A program made the translations under genes and the position numbers. A DNA stretch of 21,732 nt from the NCBI GenBank assembly GCA_002422685.1, contig DITC01000038.1, forward strand, positions 1 to 21,732, written 5' to 3'. How positions within the stretch are numbered: position 1 is the first letter of the stretch; every line of letters starts with the position of its first letter. The notes under the pieces were generated by a model. It was not told where the DNA came from, ran no database searches, and was given only the letters and a program-made list of their open reading frames with translations. Source of the stretch: Thauera sp. UBA6194 (lineage in GTDB: Bacteria; Pseudomonadota; Gammaproteobacteria; Burkholderiales; Rhodocyclaceae). Below are positions 17,476 to 21,732 of the stretch, one piece after another.

Positions 17476-18881
17476 GGACGTGCGCTCCCCTGTGCCAGCT
17501 CGGCCAGCTGTGCGGTGAAGGCGGCTTCGTCAGCGCTGCGCAGGCAGCGCAGGTCCAGCCACAGTGCGTTGTCGGCGATGCGACCGATGACCGGCACGGG
17601 CAGCGCGCGCAGCGCTTTCTCGAGCCGGTTCAGCACACCCCCCTTGCGCTGCGGGCGGCAGACCAGGCCGGCAGAGGGCAGGCGATCCACCGGCAAGCTG
17701 CCCGAACCGATCTGCGAGCGCATCGACGCCACGCCGACCTCCAGCGGCCAGTCGGCGAGCGCGCGCACCAGCGCACCCTGCACACGCTCGGCCTGCGCGC
17801 GGATCTCGCCTTCGGCACGCGTCAGCAGGCGCAGGGTCTCCAGGCGCTCGGCCAGCCGGTCCGGGTCGCGGTACAGGCGCAGCACCGCCTCCAGCCCGGC
17901 GAGCGTGATCTTGCCCACGCGCAGCGCGCGCTTGAGCGGGTTCTTTTTGATCTTCGCGATCAACTCACGCCGGCCGACGAGGATGCCCGCCTGCGGACCG
18001 CCCAGCAACTTGTCGCCGGAGAAGGTCACCAGATCGGCCCCCGCCGCAATCGCCTCGCCCGGCGTGGGCTCGTGCGGCAGCCCCCACGCCTCCAGGCCGG
18101 TGAGCGTGCCGGAACCGAGATCCTCGATGAAGGGCAGGCCGTGGGCGTGCGCGATGGCGGCAAGTTCGCTGCGCGGCACCACCTTGGTGAAGCCCTCGAT
18201 CGCGTAGTTGCTGGTATGCACCTTCATCAACATCGCCGTGCGCGGCCCGATGGCGTCCTCGAAGTCGCGCGCATGGCAGCGGTTGGTGCAACCGACCTCG
18301 ACCAGGCGTGCGCCGGCCCGCTTCATGATGTCGGGCACGCGAAAGGCGCCGCCGATCTCGACCAGCTCGCCGCGCGAGACAACGACCTCCTTGCGCATGG
18401 CCAGCGTATTGAGCAGCAGGAACACGGCCGCCGCATTGTTGTTGACCACGGTGGCGGCCTCGGCGCCGGTAAGCTCGACGAGCAGCGCCTCGACCAGATC
18501 GTCGCGATCACCGCGTCCGCCCGAGGCGATGTCGTACTCGAGCGCGCACGGATGGCGGGCCGCATCGACGATCGCGGCGATCGCCTCTTCGGGCAGCGTC
18601 GCACGGCCAAGATTGGTGTGCAGCACGGTGCCGGTGAGGTTGAAGACGCGGCGCAGCTTTGCAAGCCCCGCCGCCTCGATGCGCCGGCCAACGGCAAGGA
18701 CCAGCGCGGCGGCAGCCGGCAGCGCCGCGCCCGAGCGGCACGCTGCGCGCACGCTTGCGAGCTCCGCACGCACCGCATCGGTGACGATGCGGCGGCCATG
18801 CACACTCGACAACTCACGCAGCGCGGGCTCAGCCAGCAGGCGATCGACGGAGGGGAGGGAGGCGAGGGTTTCAGTCGTCAT
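17469..18881 (-). CDS. selA: L-seryl-tRNA(Sec) selenium transferase SelA
   Basis: A 470-residue PLP enzyme converting Ser-tRNA-Sec to Sec-tRNA-Sec with selenophosphate. Landmarks are RRVFNLTGTVLHTNLGRA (about 77-94), EYDIASGGRGDRD, VVNNNAAAVFLLLNTLA, KVHTSNYAIEGFTK and TFSGDKLLGGPQAG with the PLP-binding Lys291. Length fits the family (about 460-475). The open frame extends to 19064, but I use the ATG at 18881 where similarity begins; the extension overlaps the peroxiredoxin terminator. One oddity is GCTNRCH (197-203), where I recall GTTNRTH in E. coli SelA. The last codons are Cys then TGA. The terminator upstream implies its own promoter or some read-through from prxU. Confidence 0.96.
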   Translation of the reverse strand: MTTETLASLPSVDRLLAEPALRELSSVHGRRIVTDAVRAELASVRAACRSGAALPAAAALVLAVGRRIEAAGLAKLRRVFNLTGTVLHTNLGRATLPEEAIAAIVDAARHPCALEYDIASGGRGDRDDLVEALLVELTGAEAATVVNNNAAAVFLLLNTLAMRKEVVVSRGELVEIGGAFRVPDIMKRAGARLVEVGCTNRCHARDFEDAIGPRTAMLMKVHTSNYAIEGFTKVVPRSELAAIAHAHGLPFIEDLGSGTLTGLEAWGLPHEPTPGEAIAAGADLVTFSGDKLLGGPQAGILVGRRELIAKIKKNPLKRALRVGKITLAGLEAVLRLYRDPDRLAERLETLRLLTRAEGEIRAQAERVQGALVRALADWPLEVGVASMRSQIGSGSLPVDRLPSAGLVCRPQRKGGVLNRLEKALRALPVPVIGRIADNALWLDLRCLRSADEAAFTAQLAELAQGSARPC

Positions 18882-18983
18882 GACACGGACTCGAATGGGG
18901 CGACAAGGTAACACCGCTTCGGAAAACGATCGGCTACAGGACATGCACGCGCGCAAAACACAAGGTGCATGGCCCCAAGAAGC

Positions 18984-19010
18984 AAAAACCCCGCCACGCG
19001 GGCGGGGTTT
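18984..19010 (-). terminator. Intrinsic terminator of the selenoperoxiredoxin gene
   Basis: AAACCCCGCC (18986-18995) and GGCGGGGTTT (19001-19010) form a perfect 10-bp stem with loop ACGCG. On the minus strand it is followed at once by TTTTTGC. It begins 24 bp after the peroxiredoxin stop and separates that gene from selA. Confidence 0.85.
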
Positions 19011-19033
19011 CGGGGCGGATCCTTGAAGGATCA

Positions 19034-19639
19034 TCACTCCATCGACGGCTTCCAGACTTCCCACACCTTGCCGACCAGGTCCGCGCCGGGCTTGAGCGTG
19101 AGCTTTCCGGGCTCCCAGCCGGCGGGCGTGGCTTCTGCGCCACCCGTTGCACGGACGTGCTGGAAGGCCTGAATCTGCCGGACGGTCTCGGCGAGCTTGC
19201 GCCCGACCGGCGGCGTCATCACCTCCATGGCCTGAATCACACCATCGGGGTCGATGATGAAGCGGCCACGCAGCTCGATCCCCTGCTGATCATCGTACAC
19301 GCCGTAAGCGCGCCCGATGTTGCCTGCCTGATCGGACAGCATGTGGAAAGGAACACCACCATCGACCATCTTCGACAGCTCGTTGTCGTTCCACATCTTG
19401 TGGACGAAGTGACTGTCCACACTGACCGAGAAAACTTCTACACCCAATGCCTCGAGAGCATCATATTGCGCTGCGACCGCAGACACTTCTGTTGCTCAGA
19501 CAAACGTGAAATCACCGGGGTAGAAACACAGCATCACCCACTTACCCGCGTAGTCGGACAGCTTCACGTTGGTGAAGCCGCCGCGGTAATAAGCGGGCGC
19601 TGCGAAATCGGGGGCTTTCTGCCCGACGCGAGCGACCAT
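19034..19639 (-). CDS. prxU: Selenocysteine-containing peroxiredoxin (in-frame TGA read as Sec)
   Basis: A 201-residue thiol/selenol peroxidase, counting one TGA read as selenocysteine at position 48 (TGA at 19498-19496). The peroxidatic motif is P41-GDF-T45-FV-U48, where ordinary peroxiredoxins have PxxxTxxC; the next residues, ATEVSAVAAQ, continue the AhpC/Prx1-like fold with no frame change. The conserved arginine is R124 in ELRGRFIIDPDG. The only cysteine is Cys38 and none follows U48, so a classic C-terminal resolving cysteine is absent. The start at 19639 has a perfect AAGGAGGT (19654-19647) 7 nt upstream; an in-frame ATG at 19750 with a weaker site would add 37 residues of no family resemblance. 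A SECIS hairpin lies directly after the TGA, and selA, selB and tRNA-Sec follow downstream. PrxU proteins reduce peroxides, using thioredoxin or similar donors. Confidence 0.93.
19468..19486 (-). promoter_or_regulatory. Bacterial SECIS element in the selenoperoxiredoxin mRNA
   Basis: Counting from the base after the UGA, G10-U11-G12 pairs with C26-G27-C28 (one G-U pair), U13 is bulged, C14-U15-G16-C17 pairs with G22-C23-A24-G25, and the tetraloop is GGUC (18-21). This is the layout recalled for E. coli fdhF, where a bulged U and a GGUC loop are contacted by SelB, displaced by one base. It is a coding-region element translated as part of the peroxiredoxin. Confidence 0.85.
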
Positions 19640-19768
19640 TGAAGGTACCTCCTTCTGACTGACAGACTCGGCTGGAGCCTGCCCTGTATCGACAGGCGCA
19701 TCGGGAACCGCTCCCGACACGCGCGAGCACGATGCGCTTTGCTCTTCCATATGCACCTCTTCGTCATA

Positions 19769-19785
19769 CCTCGAAGCAATCGAGG
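19769..19785. repeat. Inverted repeat in the prxU leader
   Basis: CCTCGA (19769-19774) and TCGAGG (19780-19785) form a perfect 6-bp inverted repeat with a 5-bp centre. It lies about 35-50 bases into the presumed prxU leader, so it could be a DNA-binding site or an RNA hairpin. No regulator is identified. Confidence 0.4.
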
Positions 19786-19800
19786 CATTTGTGCTTGAAA

Positions 19801-19855
19801 CGGTAACGAATTAGCTACCGCTGATAAGCCTATGCCCGCACACATGCTCCGTCAA
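19801..19855 (-). promoter_or_regulatory. Candidate prxU promoter with overlapping palindrome
   Basis: On the minus strand TTGACG (19855-19850) matches the minus-35 consensus at five of six bases. TAGGCT (19832-19827) is a weak minus-10 box 17 bp away. The predicted start near 19820 falls at the edge of a 20-bp imperfect palindrome (19801-19820, arms CGGTAAC and GCTACCG, one mismatch), where a repressor could block initiation. The leader to the ATG at 19639 would be about 180 nt. Confidence 0.4.
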
Positions 19856-19951
19856 TTTCAAAAAGGCGCTCAAATCGAAGAAAATCGGCCCTGAATCTGC
19901 CAAAAACCGCCACGCGCTGCCACTTGCAGCTCACACTGCGCCATGCGCGTC

Positions 19952-19975
19952 AGCGCCACAGCCGCCAGTGGCGCT
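19952..19975 (-). terminator. Hairpin after the pdhR-like gene
   Basis: AGCGCCAC (19952-19959) and GTGGCGCT (19968-19975) form a perfect 8-bp stem with an 8-nt loop, 37 bp after the stop of the GntR-type gene on the minus strand. There is no T run, so it is only a possible terminator. Confidence 0.4.
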
Positions 19976-20012
19976 CGATGCAGGCGGTTTGCCACTCCGG
20001 CTGCCCGGTGGC

Positions 20013-20816
20013 CTACTCGTTCGTCAGCGCCTCCCGCCGCACCGATGCGCGCTTGCTGCGTGTGCCGGCGCTTGCACCGGCGTCCACCGAGACCTCGCGC
20101 AGGCTGGCCTGCACGAAACTCAGATGCAGGTTTGCGGCCTTGCGCGCAGCGGACGGGTCGCGCGCGGCGATTGCCTTGACGATCGCGAGATGCTGCTCGT
20201 CGAGCAGGGCCACATTGTCCTGCTGGTGATAGAGCGCCTCGCGCGCGCGCAGCATGTTGATGCGCATGAGGTTGAAGAGCCCGCGCGTCACGTGCACGAG
20301 CGCGATGTTGTGCGAGGCCTCGGCCACCGCCATGTGGAAGTCCGCGTCGCGATCGGCGTCCTCGAAGGCATCGAATTCGCCCTTGCGCTTACGCATGCTC
20401 GTCACCAGGCTGTTGAGCTTCTTGATGTCCGCGTCGGTCGCGCGCAGGGCCGCGAACTGGGCGGAGATGCACTCCAGGCCGTGGCGCAGTTCAAGCACGT
20501 CGTCGACCGCCGAGGGATGGCGCTGCAGCAGGTGCACGAGCGGATCCGTGATGATCGGCCCGGTCACGTCGGTGACGGTGTAGCCCCCACCCCGCCGCGC
20601 GTGCAGAAGACCCCGGCTCTCGAGAATCAGCAAGGCCTCGCGCAACGAAGGCCGCGACACATCGAGCTGAGCGGAAAGATCGCGCTCGGAAGGCAGGTTG
20701 TCTCCCGGCCTCAGGTCCCCGTTCGCGATCAGGCCTTCGATCTGTTCGGCGATCGCATCGGAGAGACGCGCCCGGCGCGGCTGCACGACAGCATGAAATG
20801 ATGTGGTCCTGGTCAC
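20013..20816 (-). CDS. pdhR: FadR-subfamily GntR regulator, PdhR-like
   Basis: A 267-residue DNA-binding regulator. The N-terminal winged helix (about 17-84) contains LPSERDLSAQLDVSRPSLREAL (41-62) as the recognition-helix region. The C-terminal FCD effector domain (about 102-241) keeps the metal-binding set: D157/H161 in DADFH, H209 and H231. In the PdhR group this domain senses pyruvate and the protein represses the pyruvate dehydrogenase genes. It diverges from aceE, and the shared spacer has a TTGGT-N3-ACCA palindrome like the E. coli PdhR site, which supports the name. The start is a GTG at 20816 with AGGAG 9-10 nt upstream. Confidence 0.82.
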   Translation of the reverse strand: MTRTTSFHAVVQPRRARLSDAIAEQIEGLIANGDLRPGDNLPSERDLSAQLDVSRPSLREALLILESRGLLHARRGGGYTVTDVTGPIITDPLVHLLQRHPSAVDDVLELRHGLECISAQFAALRATDADIKKLNSLVTSMRKRKGEFDAFEDADRDADFHMAVAEASHNIALVHVTRGLFNLMRINMLRAREALYHQQDNVALLDEQHLAIVKAIAARDPSAARKAANLHLSFVQASLREVSVDAGASAGTRSKRASVRREALTNE

Positions 20817-21010
20817 GGTAGTAAGCTCCTGCAGATACGTTCTACGCCAATGCGACCCGTTCTTCGGGGGCTGCGGCCGTGCGGCATTTTACTGCCCTGA
20901 ACGAGTTGCCAGCATGCAATGCTCCCCGATGAGCAGCCAGAGTGCCTGCCCGCACCGTGCGCCGACGGTTTCAAGTCGGAAAGTATCACCCTGCCGGGAC
21001 CGAGCGAAAT

Positions 21011-21114
21011 GCTTGCGCCCCCTGAAACGCTTGCGCCCCCTGAAACGCTTGCGCCCCCTGAAACGCTTGCGCCCCCTGAAACGCTTGCGCCCCCTTGCGC
21101 CCCCTTGCGACCCC
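21011..21114 (+). repeat. Four perfect 18-bp tandem repeats plus a degenerate tail
   Basis: The unit GCTTGCGCCCCCTGAAAC occurs at 21011-21028, 21029-21046, 21047-21064 and 21065-21082 without a mismatch. A fifth copy begins at 21083 but breaks into 10-bp pieces (TTGCGCCCCC, TTGCGACCCC) to about 21114. The array sits just upstream of the candidate aceE promoter; the last piece supplies its possible minus-35 box. Confidence 0.95.
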
Positions 21115-21134
21115 ATCAACAATGCAGATACTAT
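21105..21134 (+). promoter_or_regulatory. Candidate aceE promoter
   Basis: TTGCGA (21105-21110) and TACTAT (21129-21134) are 18 bp apart, each matching four of six consensus bases. Transcription would start near 21141, just before the palindrome at 21148-21160, the classic layout for repression. A second possible minus-10, TAGAAT at 21184-21189, lacks a minus-35 and cannot be ruled out. Confidence 0.4.
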
Positions 21135-21147
21135 CATCAAAAAAGGC

Positions 21148-21160
21148 TTGGTCAGACCAG
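21148..21160. promoter_or_regulatory. PdhR-type operator upstream of aceE
   Basis: TTGGT-CAG-ACCAG fits the E. coli PdhR consensus ATTGGT-N3-ACCAAT in its core; TGGTC-A-GACCA (21149-21159) is a perfect palindrome. A further ACCAAG at 21165-21170 mirrors the left arm CTTGGT. The divergent gene encodes a PdhR-like regulator, so this is its most likely target. Confidence 0.65.
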
Positions 21161-21263
21161 CCATACCAAGCAAAGACCTGACCTAGAATTCTGCATGAAG
21201 TTGCCGGGATTCCCGTTGCGGAATAGACCACTTCAGGCATGCCGTTCAATCAGAGGAGGCAAC

Positions 21264-21732
21264 ATGAGCAAGCAAGAAGACATCGACGTCCGCGAAACCG
21301 CGGAATGGATCGAAGCACTGGAAGGCGTCGTCGAGAACGTCGGCCCCGAGCGCGCCCATTACCTGATCGAGACCCTGATCGCGACCGCGCGTCAGGAAGG
21401 GGTGAACATCCCCTACTCGGCCACCACCGAATACATCAACACCATCCCCGCCGCCCAGCAGCCGCCCTACCCGGGCGATGCGGACATGGAGATCAAGCTG
21501 CACTCGTACATTCGCTGGAATGCGATGGCGATGGTGGTGCGCGCGAACAAGAACACCAACGTGGGCGGCCACATCGCCTCGTTCGCCTCGGCGGCGGCCT
21601 TGTACGACGTGGGCTTCTCGCACTTCTGGCATGCGCCGTCCGAGGCGCACGACGGCGACCTGATCTACTTCCAGGGCCACTCGGTGCCGGGCGTGTATGC
21701 GCGCGCCTTCATGCTCGGGCGGCTCACCGAAG
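21264..21732 (+). CDS. aceE: Pyruvate dehydrogenase E1 component, N-terminal part
   Basis: The first 156 codons of a homodimeric-type E1, which decarboxylates pyruvate with thiamine diphosphate and acetylates the E2 lipoyl domain. The N-terminus has the E2-binding region (ETAEWIEALEGVVENVGPERAHYLIETL), then NIPYSATTEYINTIP, YIRWNAMAMVVRANK, GGHIASFASAAALYDVGFSHFWHAP and YFQGHSVPGVYARAF, all close to E. coli AceE and including His residues near the cofactor site. GAGGAGG (21253-21259) lies 4 nt before the ATG at 21264. The gene continues beyond the right edge; aceF would be expected next but is not in view. Confidence 0.95.
   Translation, partial: MSKQEDIDVRETAEWIEALEGVVENVGPERAHYLIETLIATARQEGVNIPYSATTEYINTIPAAQQPPYPGDADMEIKLHSYIRWNAMAMVVRANKNTNVGGHIASFASAAALYDVGFSHFWHAPSEAHDGDLIYFQGHSVPGVYARAFMLGRLTE

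Larger units (their letters stand above)
19640..20012. other. Spacer between pdhR-like gene and selenoperoxiredoxin
   Basis: No separate gene is supported in this 373-bp stretch. It holds the candidate prxU promoter, two palindromes, a 37-codon in-frame upstream extension of prxU (19750-19640) and the hairpin after the pdhR-like gene. The part around 19850-19910 is noticeably AT-richer than the surroundings. Confidence 0.6.
20817..21263. other. Divergent pdhR-aceE control region
   Basis: This 447-bp spacer has no supported gene. Short open frames cross it on both strands only because the tandem repeat unit is a multiple of three. It contains the four 18-bp repeats, candidate aceE promoters, the PdhR-type operator and the aceE ribosome site. 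Confidence 0.7.

Noticed and set aside
15550..18207. Long plus-strand open frame of 885 codons
   Set aside because: It is a shadow of selB and selA on the other strand; its composition is Arg/Ala/His-rich and shows no domain pattern.
19034..19750. Peroxiredoxin as a pseudogene or as two separate genes
   Set aside because: The only break is one TGA at the catalytic codon, with a SECIS-like hairpin after it and Sec machinery next door; the second part has no ribosome site of its own and would lack the active site.
19564..19845. 93-codon minus-strand frame overlapping the start of the peroxiredoxin gene
   Set aside because: It is out of frame with the strong peroxiredoxin start, has low-complexity composition and no ribosome site.
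19801..19850. OxyR-type site before the peroxiredoxin gene
   Set aside because: A single ATAG occurs, but the spaced ATAG/CTAT tetranucleotides of an OxyR site are not present.
20889..21249. Short ORFs through the 18-bp repeats on both strands (RPLKRL and FRGRKR repeats)
   Set aside because: The repeat length is a multiple of three, so frames stay open on both strands automatically; there are no ribosome sites or matches, and the area is a promoter region.

Overview
The window is GC-rich (roughly 70%) and tightly packed on both strands. Codon usage and gene content fit a betaproteobacterium of the Rhodocyclales (Thauera/Azoarcus-like). That placement is inferred from family resemblance, not from a search. 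It looks chromosomal: I saw no insertion sequence, integrase, phage gene or CRISPR array.

Left part (1-8615). A cut-off thymidine phosphorylase-like gene and a CBS-pair protein diverge across a spacer holding a CRP-like palindrome. Five minus-strand genes follow (4898 down to 914) and may share a transcript: CopD-like membrane protein, SDR oxidoreductase, SAM methyltransferase, a second SDR and a DUF5924/DUF2914 membrane protein. A plus-strand run holds a GSTCD-like methyltransferase, a YdhR-type protein, an ankyrin-repeat protein and a Bcr/CflA efflux pump.

Middle (8650-15336). A cytoplasmic SGNH-hydrolase/metacaspase fusion and an exported M23 peptidase lie on the minus strand. An AGCS amino acid/sodium symporter and a spermidine-synthase-like protein lie on the plus strand. 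Then come a small orphan ORF (minus) and an exported pentapeptide-repeat protein (plus).

Selenium region (15362-19820). This is the most interesting part. On the minus strand, in transcription order, are a peroxiredoxin, selA, selB and tRNA-Sec (selC). The peroxiredoxin looks broken to a normal gene caller because an in-frame TGA stands exactly at the peroxidatic cysteine codon. Just after the TGA is a hairpin with a bulged U and a GGUC tetraloop, closely like the E. coli fdhF SECIS. I read it as an intact 201-residue selenocysteine peroxiredoxin (PrxU type) next to most of its own decoding machinery. selD is not in the window.

Right end (20013-21732). A FadR-type GntR regulator (PdhR-like) diverges from the start of aceE (pyruvate dehydrogenase E1). 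The shared 447-bp spacer holds four perfect 18-bp tandem repeats, candidate promoters and a TTGGT-N3-ACCA palindrome that fits a PdhR operator.
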